The notes under the pieces: model-generated
The model's input: only the letters and a program-made list of their open reading frames with translations
What the model was told of the DNA's origin: nothing
Databases searched by the model: none
From: Euperipatoides rowelli
Lineage: Eukaryota > Onychophora > Udeonychophora > Euonychophora > Peripatopsidae
Strand: one strand, 5' to 3'
Assembly: GCA_003024985.2 (NCBI GenBank)
Contig: PXIH01S0053545.1
DNA: 10,306 nt
Part shown: piece after piece, positions 1 through 7,513 of the stretch
How positions within the stretch are numbered: the stretch's first letter is position 1
How the letters are laid out: every line of letters starts with the position of its first letter
Translations under genes and position numbers: made by a program

Positions 1-452
1 AGAATTTTAAAGTAAATTATAAAAAAAAAATTTCCTTAAAAGCTCTGATATTTTGAATAAATGTTTATTACGTCTGTTGTTATGGAAGGTTTAGCAAATA
101 ATTTCAGGAAATAAATGGAACACAATTTTCAGGAATAAAATGTTTGCAAAGTTCTTTAGTTGAATTATGTAGTTATAATTTTCTTTCTTCATTGTTCAAA
201 TTAGAATTTAAAATCTTACTTTGTTTTTACAACTTACGGGAGGCTGGCTGGTCATTTGGGAATAGCTACTGGCAGCAACACAGGCTTGAATTTGAGGACC
301 CCGAACAAAATACATGGGAAGACTAGCCTATTTATATCAAATTTCCCGCTGGTACATATTAAATAGGTAGAATGCTTCTGCTTGCAAACCATAAAATTTC
401 ATGAAATTTTCAGATCTTGATTTGTTGATAAACAACTGCTGACTCATTCCAG
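1..452. other. AT-rich flank, no recognised gene
   Basis: This stretch is AT-rich with many short stop-bounded frames. Two imperfect copies of a TTTCAGGAA-TAAA-TG motif lie at 101-117 and 126-142. A patch at about 236-330 is visibly richer in G+C and is open in two plus-strand frames. One of them ends at a TAG near 325, and its last residues are rich in Trp, Glu and Gln. I recognise no family, and neither frame has a clear splice context joining it to the candidate exon at 453. It could be an old repeat fragment or a host exon. Confidence 0.4.
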
Positions 453-542
453 TCTGAATTACATAATCAGTTTGCACGGTAAAGATGACTTCTACATAGC
501 TGATTGGACGGGTGAAGATCGGCTACCCTGGCAAAACACAAT
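453..542 (+). other. candidate host exon (weak)
   Basis: This 90-base block is richer in G+C than its surroundings. It is preceded by an acceptor-like CTCATTCCAG and followed directly by a consensus donor GTGAGT. One frame is open throughout and encodes 29 full codons, including DDFYIADWTGEDRLPW. It leaves one base at the start and two at the end, so it keeps phase. Those last two bases join in frame with the candidate exon at 1673. I do not recognise the peptide. The block could equally be part of a dispersed repeat. The case rests on splice signals, composition and phase, all of which occur by chance in short stretches. Confidence 0.2.
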
Positions 543-1060
543 GTGAGTCTTATGTAGATTGGTAAAGGTTCATAATACTGTGAGAATTAATGAATAACTG
601 CGGTGAAAACTTTAATTTGACAGTTTGTAAGTTTAATTCTGAATGTAAACAGTGCAGTGTGAGTATGTTTACAAATGAGTATGACAACATCAGGCATCTA
701 TCTTTTAGGTCTACTTTGGTGACAGCTTACAGCAATAGGGAAAATAAATAATGTCCAATTGTCCATCTTCCAAAATTATTTTACAAAATGATAAATAAGT
801 AAGATAATTCAAATGAAATTTATTATTAGAAAGTTTATAGTTCTATTCAATTAAATTACAATATTCTGCTGTAGAGAAAGAATACTGACGTCACTGTATT
901 AAAAAAAAAAAAAATGAGATAGGTTTGGGTCTTCCTTTTCAAATTTATAAAGCATTCTCATGATTTAATTTATCCCCTCATAAAAAATATACAATGCAAT
1001 TAATTATAACAAATATTTTTTTTTTTTAACTTGAATTCTTTAAACAATTATACTATACAG
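543..1060. other. AT-rich stretch, no gene seen
   Basis: No coding frame or RNA gene is recognisable. If the exons at 453 and 1673 are real, this is intron. It holds a run of 14 A at about 901-914 and a T run at about 1018-1027. Confidence 0.5.
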
Positions 1061-1078
1061 CAGTGCTTTTTTTGTAAT

Positions 1079-1202
1079 AAAAAAGGTGCAGGAACTCATA
1101 TGTTGAAAAATATAAAAGGTGCAGGAACTCATATGTTATAATTTGTGAAAAATAAAAAAGTGCTGGAACTCAGAAAAAAGGTACAGGAACTGTACCTTTT
1201 TT
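1079..1202. repeat. four-unit degenerate tandem array, GTGCAGGAACTC core
   Basis: Four copies of a unit consisting of an A-run followed by GGTGCAGGAACTC lie in a row. Units 1 and 2 (from 1079 and 1114) also share CATATGTT. Unit 3 (from about 1154) carries a T for A change, and unit 4 (from 1174) is altered into a hairpin. The cores are spaced about 33, 40 and 21 bases apart, so the array is uneven. ATTATACT at 1047-1054 and its complement AGTATAAT at 1205-1212 bracket the array. It could be a minisatellite, a SINE tail or a small non-autonomous transposon. I cannot assign a family. Confidence 0.7.
1174..1202. repeat. perfect hairpin, 13-bp arms
   Basis: The left arm AAAAAAGGTACAG (1174-1186) and right arm CTGTACCTTTTTT (1190-1202) are exact reverse complements around a 3-base GAA loop. 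The hairpin is the last unit of the tandem array: the GGAAC core of the repeat forms the tip, and the right arm mirrors the left. Confidence 0.9.
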
Positions 1203-1212
1203 ACAGTATAAT

Positions 1213-1672
1213 CTATTAACCAGAAACAAATCCAAAACAGTTTGAATTAATAAGTATAACTCAATAATTTACTACAATAAATTGTAATTAGATTAACCAA
1301 CAATACAATAATATTTATTTAATATAAAATAAATACCTAAATAAAAAAATCACCCCCCTTTATGGCAGAGGAATCTAACAAAATTACAGTACCATATTCA
1401 ATAATCAATAAACAAGTAGCTCTTGCATAGTATAGAGATGAAAAAAACAACAATTAGATTTGATAATCATTTTGTGATCTTTACAATCAGCTCACTACCA
1501 AGTAGGCTATAAATTATATTTAAATACTATTACATTAGTCATCGAAGTTAAAGTAAGTAACTCTAACCTTTATCTTCCTTTTTAATTAGACTATAATATA
1601 ATATTTTATTTATTCAGTAAAATCTTTTGTATTTGTTTTACAATTACAAATACTTTATTTGTTTCTTTATAG
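1213..1672. other. AT-rich stretch, no gene seen
   Basis: No open frame of note and no recognised element. It ends in a good splice-acceptor context: pyrimidine-rich TTTGTTTCTTTATAG, with the AG at 1671-1672. Confidence 0.5.
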
Positions 1673-1739
1673 GGTATCTTCTGCCATGATGTCAGCAAAT
1701 TGGATTCATCCAACTCCAGCATCCAGATATTTATTTTAG
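1673..1739 (+). other. candidate host terminal exon (weak)
   Basis: A strong acceptor-like tract (TTTGTTTCTTTATAG) precedes a block richer in G+C. The two bases left by the candidate exon at 453-542 plus the first G here form a codon. The frame then runs 21 codons, including SANWIHPTPASRYLF, to TAG at 1737-1739. A second frame starting at the first G is also open for about 27 codons. No canonical AATAAA was seen close downstream. The peptide is not recognised. Confidence 0.17.
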
Positions 1740-2002
1740 TATCCTTCCTCATTTAATATACAGTAGATTTCTTTAAAATTACAATTTAGTAACTTTACTC
1801 TTATGTATATAAATTATTTTATAACATATAAAAATACACTTCATTTATTTCACACTATTTAGTACTTAGACTTTTAAGGACTAATCCTAGCACACACATC
1901 CTAATTATTAAAGGATTTAGGTCTCATTTTAGCTCCCTTAACTATCTCATTTTACTATAGACATTAGTAGAACAAAATATATGAAAAAATACTATTTTTT
2001 CG

Positions 2003-2034
2003 TGACGTAGAATGATTTAATTGAGTGTACGTCA
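2003..2034. repeat. inverted repeat TGACGTA...TACGTCA
   Basis: TGACGTA at 2003-2009 and its exact reverse complement TACGTCA at 2028-2034 are separated by 18 bases. Each arm contains TGACGT, close to the CRE/ATF half of TGACGTCA. The pair could be a protein-binding site or chance. Confidence 0.5.
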
Positions 2035-2166
2035 TTCCTATACAAACTGGCCTTTGTGAGAGAGGGGGCTACCCTCCTCCAACCAAAAACCCAAAGTTTT
2101 AATAGCAAAAAAAAAAAATCCTTAAAAAATTAAATCAATTAAATAATTAACTTTGAAAACAAAGAA

Positions 2167-2390
2167 TTGGAGTAACCAGCTCCAACCCTTCACATCCAAA
2201 GAAATTATTCATTAAACATCAGAGGTGCACAGGTTATATGACTTTTTAATACAGAAAACTGAATTGGTGAGGTTCAGTTTCCCATATCAAAAGAATCATA
2301 AGCTACATCCCTGCTGTTTGACTAACTTTAAGGATATCATCATTACCAATACTGGTAAATAGCAAGTCTGGAATTTCTTAAAAAATTCCA
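2167..2390. repeat. three short perfect palindromes
   Basis: Perfect short stems are TTGGAG/CTCCAA with a 7-base loop (2167-2185), TTACCA/TGGTAA with a 4-base loop (2343-2358), and TGGAATTT/AAATTCCA with a 6-base spacer (2369-2390). Such stems are not rare in AT-rich DNA, so a role is doubtful. Confidence 0.4.
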
Positions 2391-2494
2391 ATATACACAT
2401 TAACAAAATTTGTTATTTTTTTAATGAAAATCCATTAGTATTGTACATCACATTTGGAAACNTAGGTTATATTTTTATAGTACTATACACTTTA

Positions 2495-3011
2495 GCAAAA
2501 AAAAAAATACTTTTTCTGCATTCTACTCATACTTCTTTTGAAGTAATTATGAGTAGTATTTGGTAAATCCTCTATGTTTATAGAGGGTGGTAAACTTCTA
2601 GGAAGTCTACTTGAAGGATTGGGAGGCGGGACATGATCTAATAAAAATTAAGTAGTTTTACTTTCTTTGGCCACACAATCATTTTCCTCATCATCTGTAG
2701 GATAATCTGCCACCATTAGAACATCTTCTTCAAAGATATCAGATACAAATATTTCTTCCTTTTCTGCAGCTTTGTCTGGCACAATTGGATCTGAAGTTCC
2801 TGAGAGATTTATAAGATCTCCTTCCTGCTCATCATCCTCAAGTTCCTCACTTCTTTCCAGTTCTTCACTCTCATCCTCTTCCTCTATGAAAGGAAGTAAC
2901 AATTCACCCTTAGAATTGTAAAACTTCTCTTCTTTATCAGGGGCTCCCTCAACAATTTATTCTTTGTTTTCTGACAATTCATTTTCAGGATCTCATTAAG
3001 CCATCAATAAT
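2495..3011 (-). pseudogene. Pol C-terminal tail, acidic then proline-rich
   Basis: After the integrase GPF module the frame shifts near 3000 into a strongly acidic stretch. It begins with DPENELSENKE, meets TAA near 2960, and continues as a block rich in Glu, Asp and Ser (residues such as EEEDESEELERSEELEDDEQ) to TAA at 2648-2650. The same frame runs on for 51 more codons, from 2647 to 2495, as a Pro, Ser and Arg-rich segment containing DHVPPPNPSSRLPRSLPP and ending at TAA (2492-2494). The composition and shared frame suggest that the stop at 2648 is a later mutation inside one tail. No chromodomain is seen. Acidic tails can mediate protein contacts, but no function can be assigned. Confidence 0.6.
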
Positions 3012-3534
3012 TTATCTTTCCCTGAAATCCTTGATTTTGTCCACGAAGGCTCTTCTGACTATAGAGGGATCAGATAAAAGTGTGAGTTCAAAGTTTGACA
3101 GATCTGTTCTCCAGGTTACAGTAAAAGGGCCTTTGAAACATGGCTTAAACTTCATGTTTGCTCTGGTATAACTGCTGGGATCAAGCCAAAGAAATTGTTG
3201 TCCAAGGCTAAATTGTCTTAATTTTCTTCTATTGTTCTTATTATTACAGTTTATCTCTGAGGACTTCTTTAAATTAGAGACTACATGTTGTTTTGCTATT
3301 TCTAGCCTTTCCATCATTTCCTCTACTATATCAGGTCATGTCTCATTCCTAAGGTATGTCATCTTTGTGGAACTCAATATTAGGGCTTTGTTGATGGAAT
3401 CCATGGAAAACATAGAAAGGGACCTTACTGTAGCTGTGATGTTCAGTGTCATTTAAAACCTGGATAAAAAACTTTATTAAAAGGTCCCAATCTGAGTAAT
3501 TGTCATTGCAGAAATGGGATAGGAGGTTAAGGAA
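3012..3534 (-). pseudogene. integrase C-terminal region with GPF module
   Basis: Downstream of the catalytic core, a frame at about 3534-3430 reads through residues such as DWDLLIKFFIQVLN and HSYSKVPFYVFHG. This matches the end of Ty3/Gypsy integrase cores (a dWd motif, then a Pfe-lyG motif). After a break near 3320, a 101-codon open frame (3317-3012) begins with a Lys/Asn-rich helix-like stretch. It then gives FSLGQQFLWL and KPCFKGPFTV, the GPY/F module found at the C-terminus of many Ty3/Gypsy and retroviral integrases (GPF at 3123-3131). The module is thought to support multimerisation or DNA binding. It ends at TAA and shifts frame into the acidic tail. Confidence 0.85.
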
Positions 3535-3860
3535 CTACCCATTTACCATTTCCGATGTCCCATTGGAACTTGGTTTGTAACTGGAAGTCTGTGCCCGGGA
3601 TATCCCCAGTTGGTCACAAAGGGTACTAATGACATGACCTACTAACTGAAGCACCCTGTCATTTACCATTGTCTTCAAACTCCCATATCTTGTAAATATA
3701 TTGTCAATATAATCAGGGGAAAAGATCTGGGCTTCTTGGCTGGGAATGGATGAGGCAAAGGTCATTCTGGAGAAATGATCCACCCATACGACTAAATATT
3801 TATTATCCAGCTAGTAGTTTGTAAAGGGCCAAGCACATCAACTGATATCCTTTCCATACA
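3535..3860 (-). pseudogene. integrase catalytic core, D,D-35-E retained
   Basis: This is the DNA strand-transfer domain. RISVDVLGPL (first catalytic Asp at 3837-3839) lies in one frame. A frameshift near 3810 leads into VWVDHFSRM and the 82-codon frame 3783-3535. The second Asp is in MVNDRVLQ (3658-3660) and the Glu is in NGTSEMVN (3550-3552). Exactly 35 residues separate the second Asp from the Glu, the canonical spacing. The usual Gly after the second Asp-Arg is Val here. The frame stops at TAG right after the Glu motif. All three metal-binding acids survive although the gene is broken on both sides. Confidence 0.92.
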
Positions 3861-3863
3861 GGC

Positions 3864-4229
3864 TCAGGGGCTATCCACTGGTTGTAAAGGAGCTTTTGTG
3901 TGGCTCACATTTCTCTTTTGACACTTGACACAGGATTTGACATATTCGTCAACATCCTTAAACATGGAAGGCCAGGTGAAAACATACCTTATTTTGGCCA
4001 ATGTTTTGGTATGGGAAAAATGGCCTCCATATAAGGTNTCATGAAAATTATAAAGTACTTCCCTCTTCAACTTTGTAGGTAAAAGGGTCCGATACAATGG
4101 TCCATAGCCATATCCACTCCCAACTTTCTTCAGGAATATCTGGTTTCATCCAGGATGTATTCTCCCTCATTGTAGTGTCCTTATTTAAGTTTACTTACTA
4201 TGTCCAATCAATTATCATCTTCATACTGT
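3864..4229 (-). pseudogene. integrase N-terminal H2C2 zinc-binding domain
   Basis: A 78-codon frame (4097-3864) holds His (4041-4043) and His six residues later in YGGHFSHTKT. After 29 residues comes CVKC (Cys at 3930-3932 and 3921-3923). H-X6-H-X29-C-X2-C with a WPSMFKDVDEYVKSC context is the H2C2 finger of Ty3/Gypsy integrases, which folds the N-terminal domain and aids multimerisation. The ambiguous base at 4038 falls in the codon after the first His. The stretch between RNase H and the finger (4229-4098) has several stops in the expected frame, so the connector is degraded. Confidence 0.9.
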
Positions 4230-4661
4230 GCTTCATATACTCTTTCATCTTTGTATCCTCTTGATAGCATGTCAGCCATGGTGTTCATCTTTCCTGGTAT
4301 GTGATCAAATTGGATGTTGCTATCTTGTATAGAAATTAACCATCTGGCTACCCGGGCATTTGTTCTTTGAGGTCAAAAATGGAGGTTGATGTTTATGGTT
4401 GGTTTTGAGAATGATTGTATTTCCATAAGTAAGATGCTTGAATTGCTAGATAGCAAAGTCTATGGCCATGGCTTCTCGTTCTATTGCTGCATAATTTCTT
4501 TCAGCCTTGTTTAGATTCTTGCTGCAGTATGATATAGGTTGCAGATGTATCTTTCATCATTCATCTGCTCCAGCACTGCTCCTACTGATACCAAAGACTT
4601 TATAACAACTGGCTTATTGAAGTCAGGATGAGCTAATAATGAAGCACTAGTTAGACATATT
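4230..4661 (-). pseudogene. RNase H domain, catalytic acids partly lost
   Basis: This domain would degrade the RNA strand during reverse transcription. After a frameshift near 4662 a frame gives SLLAHPDFNKPVVIK and then SVGAVLEQMND, the start of Ty3-type RNase H. The TDAS block that should lie between them is missing (site about 4590-4602), with no stop there. The frame ends at TAA 4511-4513. Another frame gives NYAAIEREAMAIDFA with the Glu kept (4473-4475), then TAG at 4446-4448. TNHK replaces the usual TDHK (Asn codon 4398-4400). A third frame gives NARVARWLISIQDSNIQFDH and IPGKMNTMADMLSR, with the last Asp kept at 4271-4273. Two of the four acids are gone. Confidence 0.85.
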
Positions 4662-4945
4662 TTATCTGTTGGAAATCTTCTTCAGCTTCTGGGCTCAAAT
4701 TAATTTTCACATTCTTTTTTTTTTGTAGCAAAGAATATAAAGGGGCAGCTAATTCAGTAAAATTATTTGTGAATTTTCTATAAAAATTCAAACTGCTTAA
4801 AAAACTTTTGACACCACGAACAGTGGTAGGATGTGGGAGTTCCTGGACAGCGTGTATATTATCAAGTAAAGCTTTGCAGCCATCTTTGTTGACAATAAGT
4901 CCTAAAAATTTGATGGAAGTTTGAAATAATTTACACTTAATCTGA
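4662..4945 (-). pseudogene. reverse transcriptase thumb/connection
   Basis: A frameshift near 4940 separates this part from the RT palm. The frame here is open for more than 90 codons with KCKLFQTSIKFLGLIVNKDG, then HPTTVRGVKSFLSSLNFYRKF and LAAPLYSLLQKKK. This is the standard LG-ivs-G and P-pt-k-lrsFLGl-nyYR-fi-nfs-aPL pattern after the YLDD motif in Ty3/Gypsy Pol. It ends at a TAA near 4660, beyond which RNase H continues in another frame. Confidence 0.88.
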
Positions 4946-5413
4946 CAGCCATGTTCACTTTCCTTAAAGCCTCAAAAACTTCTTTGAGGGTCTGTAAATG
5001 TTTTTCAGTAGTGCTGGTATAAATGATAATATCATCAAGATAAACCATGACAAGTCCCTTCTTTATCATATCACTTAAACACTCTGTCATGATTTGTTTA
5101 AAAACAGCACTTGATGGTTTTGAACCCTGAATCACCTTGGTGAAGAAGGATTTACCAAAAGGAACTGAAAATGCAAAGCATTCTTGTACACTAGGAGAAA
5201 GCTTGATATTAAAGTAGCCATTGTTTAAATCACGGCTACTGAACAGACATGCACCACTTAGATTTTCTATGATGTCATCAATATGCATATTAGGTATTGA
5301 ACAGGTTCAATTAATTGGTTGATTTTACGCAGGTCAATCATCATACATACATCTGTAGAGTCTCTCTTGGGTATCAGAAACATTGGGAATTCCATTGGCT
5401 TGAACATTAACAA
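4902..5413 (-). pseudogene. reverse transcriptase fingers and palm
   Basis: This is the RNA-dependent DNA polymerase of the element. A first frame (about 5413-5300) gives EFPMFLIPKRDSTDV and MIDLRKINQL, the vpKKdG and vDYR-LN region. A frameshift near 5300 at the P-IDD motif leads to a 128-codon frame (5288-4902). It shows motif A FSSRDLNNGYFNIKL (Asp at 5229-5231), motif B around QGSKPSSAVFKQIM and motif C VYLDDIIIYT (both Asp at 5031-5036). The metal-binding residues are all present. The frame then slides out of register with the thumb. The ATG at 5288 is internal, not a true start. Confidence 0.95.
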
Positions 5414-5606
5414 ATAATATTAGCCTTCTCTAGCTGATCCAAGGTTTCCTAAGTGATTCATAATAGCCATGAGGGAATCTGTAATGTCTTAAGTAAATGG
5501 GTTTATCACTAGTAAATATGGGATTGTAGGGTGGTATATTTGCCCCTTGTATCTTGGTAACATCTTCAATTAATATTACTTTGTTATCCTTAATAATCTG
5601 ATATAG
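5414..5606 (-). pseudogene. protease-RT linker and RT N-terminus
   Basis: After TAA at 5607-5609 a frame reads QIIKDNKVILIEDV, then IPPYNPIFTSDKPIYLRHYR and FPHGYYESL. This is like the kP-y-lRpYR-P stretch that precedes the first RT motif in Ty3/Gypsy elements. A TAG follows near 5430 and the frame is lost before the RT fingers begin. Confidence 0.7.
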
Positions 5607-6043
5607 TTACTCTCTCCTACTGTCACTCAATCCAAGTTCATCTAATTTAAATAATTTACTTAAAATTTCAGATTCAGGCAGCTCAGCATCTATTTGTAAA
5701 GAATGACAATTAATAGCTTGAGAGCTGTTTAAAATATGTCTAAAATTCTTCCAATTATCAGAAGTGTCAAAGATAAATTCAATGAAATCATTTGCTAAGC
5801 AGAATTTTGCTTTATGAGTAGTAAGCAGATCATATCCAATAAATACCTGGTAGTCTGCACTTAATTTTATGGGGCCCACACACACAGGTTCTAGGAAACT
5901 CTCTCCTTCCATGTCAATTTCAATTATAGTTAAGTGATTGGTGAAGATATAGTTACTCTCGTTTTCCTACAAGTTAACAAATGTTCATCCACATAGTCTT
6001 GGTGGACAACAGTATGTTTGGTGCCCGTATCAATTAGACCTTA
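5607..6043 (-). pseudogene. aspartic protease (retropepsin-like)
   Basis: The protease would cut the Gag-Pol polyprotein. GLIDTGTKHTVV gives the active-site DTGT (codons 6020-6031), immediately preceded in frame by TAA. This frame continues to TAA near 5932 (ISSPIT then stop). The next frame, overlapping from about 5965, continues as FTNHLTIIEIDMEGESFLEP and, in the 101-codon frame 5912-5607, VGPIKLSADYQVFIGYDLL. The IGYDLL segment matches the conserved hydrophobic-Gly-x-D-L helix that closes retropepsins. The part after about 5800 looks like the linker to RT. There is one DTGT site per chain, as expected for a homodimer. Confidence 0.88.
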
Positions 6044-6046
6044 TAA

Positions 6047-6712
6047 AATTTTGTTGAAATGTTTTAATTTAATAAGGGGCTTATTCTGGTAATACTCATT
6101 AAAATGTACTTTTATAGGAGAATATTGTGCAAAATTTCATTAGTGTTGATTTTATAGTGTGGTGAATTTTCAATGTTATTTTGGCTTAAAATATCTGTTT
6201 TAATATTCTGTACAGGTTTAATTGATGTAGGCATTGTATTTATCTTTTTATTTGACCTCTTTTTATTAGTTTTCTTCTTTTTTTTAATTTTGGATTTTGG
6301 AGAAGTTTGCTATCTAACTGCAAGAGAAGTTTACTTGCTAGACAAAGGAGAAGTTTGCTGCGTAGCACATAATTCTTTGGCATAATCAACTGGTGTATTA
6401 TGGCTTAATACTTCCACAAATCTTTGGAAATATACTGAGGTGGAAATGCATTTTTTATGCTATTCACAACAAAAGGAGAGTGGGTACACTTTCTTTAGGA
6501 ATATTATTGATACGACCCCTTTTCTTAAGTTTGATAGTGGTTTGCCAATTCTCAGATTCATTATTATAAGAATTTTCAGAATTAACGGTTGAAGAATCAA
6601 CAATTCATTAAAATTATTTTTATTATTTTCTGTAAATGCATTATTATGTCAGACTTTATTGTTATGGTTGATTGTGTGGCCTATACCAGATCCTGCCCTC
6701 ATATGTTGCACT
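6047..6712 (-). pseudogene. Gag-protease linker, repeat and Lys-rich
   Basis: Between the Gag stop (6713) and the protease lies a poorly conserved stretch. One frame can be followed from about 6420 to 6110. It gives EVLSHNTPVDYAKELCATQQ, then the 8-residue repeats QTSPLSSK/TSLAVR/QTSP interrupted by TAA and TAG, and then a very basic run (KSKIKKKKKTNKKRSNKK, about 6240-6293). It goes on through PTSIKPVQNIKTDILS to a TAA near 6115. The upstream half (6430-6712) is full of stops in all frames I followed. The basic run could be a nucleic-acid-binding tail or nuclear signal. The opposite strand gives a hydrophobic frame that is only its shadow. Confidence 0.6.
6299..6370. repeat. 24-bp tandem repeat, three copies
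   Basis: Three consecutive 24-base units (6299-6322, 6323-6346, 6347-6370) share GAGAAGTTT(G/A)CT at the same offset, starting at 6300, 6324 and 6348. The period is exactly eight codons and reads as QTSP-type repeats on the minus strand, so it arose within coding sequence. The second unit has diverged most, and the stops fall at unit junctions. Confidence 0.9.
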
Positions 6713-7234
6713 TTATTGATGAAGAGCATTCCCGTTTAATGCCACCAGTGGGTTTGCGTTAATTACAGGAGGAGCGCTAGGAACAGGATTAGCATTAGTC
6801 TTATTACTATTAACACTGTTCAATCGGTTCCAACAATCCTTTAAGAGATGCCCTCTCTTTTTATAGAAATGACAAGTGATAGCATTACTATTATTATTAA
6901 CGGAGCGTTGCACAGGTATGTTTTGAACTAACAAGTCAACGGTTTTCTGCAAACCAATTATTTGTTTCTTTTCATCCAGTCTAATCTGTGCAGTATTTAT
7001 AATAGTATCCTTTTTAGAAAAAAATATATATTTTTCTATCTGTATTGCCATGGCAATGTCTTCTTCTATACTCTTGGGTTTGAGGCATGAAAGCTCCATT
7101 CCAACAGACGATCTTACCCCATGCTTAAACTGATTTATTATTTCCTTCAAAACAGGGGGAGGATAAAACTCTATCATCTGTAATGTATAAGCCACAGTCC
7201 AACCGATGACGATATCAAACCACTGTTTCAGAAA
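6713..7234 (-). pseudogene. Gag C-terminal capsid and nucleocapsid knuckle
   Basis: The longest open frame of the element reads from about 7234 (FLKQWFDIVIGW), through the 160 codons 7195-6713. The first part (TLQMIEFYPPPVLKEIINQF and IEEDIAMAIQIEKYIF) looks like the C-terminal half of a retrotransposon capsid. A helix-like linker follows. Then comes CHFYKKRGHLLKDC (6833-6874), which fits the CX2CX4HX4C zinc knuckle except that the second Cys is Tyr (TAT at 6863-6865). A Pro/Asn-rich tail ends the frame. The knuckle would bind genomic RNA for packaging, and the Cys loss should weaken zinc binding. GTG at 7195 is not a real start. Confidence 0.88.
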
Positions 7235-7498
7235 TTAATCTAGCATACTGATGGAAATTCCTCACCACTTCCATTTCGTCCGGTTTCTTAGGGAAAACCC
7301 GTATCATTTCAACTAATCTCTTGTCAAACACATTACGTCATTGTTTCCTAAACTGGAAAAATAGATTGCTCTAGCCTTCCCAGTAATGTGTTTTTCCAAG
7401 ATCCCCCTTGCCTTGATTTCGCTCCAGCGATTTTCTGCAGCAATTGGTTTAAACTGGTGAGTGAATCTTTCCACCTCCAATTCACCTCCCCCTCCCAA
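7218..7498 (-). pseudogene. Gag capsid N-terminal part, frameshifted
   Basis: A frame (7498-7313) gives GGGGELEVERFTHQFKPIAA and ENRWSEIKARGILEKHITGK, then ARAIYFSS. This is the f-G-g-e-v-f-hqFe-ia-en-W-e--ka--L-gkA pattern of the retrotransposon capsid family. Near 7328 the coding register moves to another frame, which is open for 37 codons (FDKRLVEMIRVFPKKPDEME to ISETVV) down to TGA at 7215-7217. The register then shifts again into the 7234-6713 frame. Capsid multimers would form the cytoplasmic particle. The codon read as a start at 7498 is TTG, so the frame is internal. Confidence 0.85.
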
Positions 7499-7513
7499 AA
7501 TTGAAAATGCTTA

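Larger units (their letters stand above)
1740..2494. other. AT-rich flank left of the Gypsy element
   Basis: No coding region is seen. The 3' LTR of the minus-strand element would be expected here, but I could not match any part of it to the 8350-8900 side by eye. It holds an inverted TGACGTA/TACGTCA pair (2003-2034), a G/C-richer patch at about 2040-2100 (GTGAGAGAGGGGGCT), three short palindromes (2167-2390) and an ambiguous base at 2462. Confidence 0.5.

Noticed and set aside
144-326. 60-codon plus-strand frame near the left end
   Set aside because: It begins in AT-rich non-coding sequence and has no recognisable domain. Only its last 30 codons lie in GC-richer DNA, where a second frame is equally open.
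1079-1202. CRISPR array
   Set aside because: Repeat spacing is uneven, spacers are short A/T filler, there are no cas genes and the context is eukaryotic.
2495-3011. Envelope gene after integrase
   Set aside because: The reading is acidic and proline-rich, with no signal peptide, transmembrane segment or cleavage motif.
3232-3456. 74-codon plus-strand frame
   Set aside because: It lies antisense to the integrase C-terminal region, which has clear family motifs on the minus strand.
6173-6385. Hydrophobic 70-codon plus-strand frame resembling a membrane protein
   Set aside because: It is the antisense of the Lys-rich Gag-protease linker: AAA and AAG codons read backwards as TTT and CTT give Phe and Leu.
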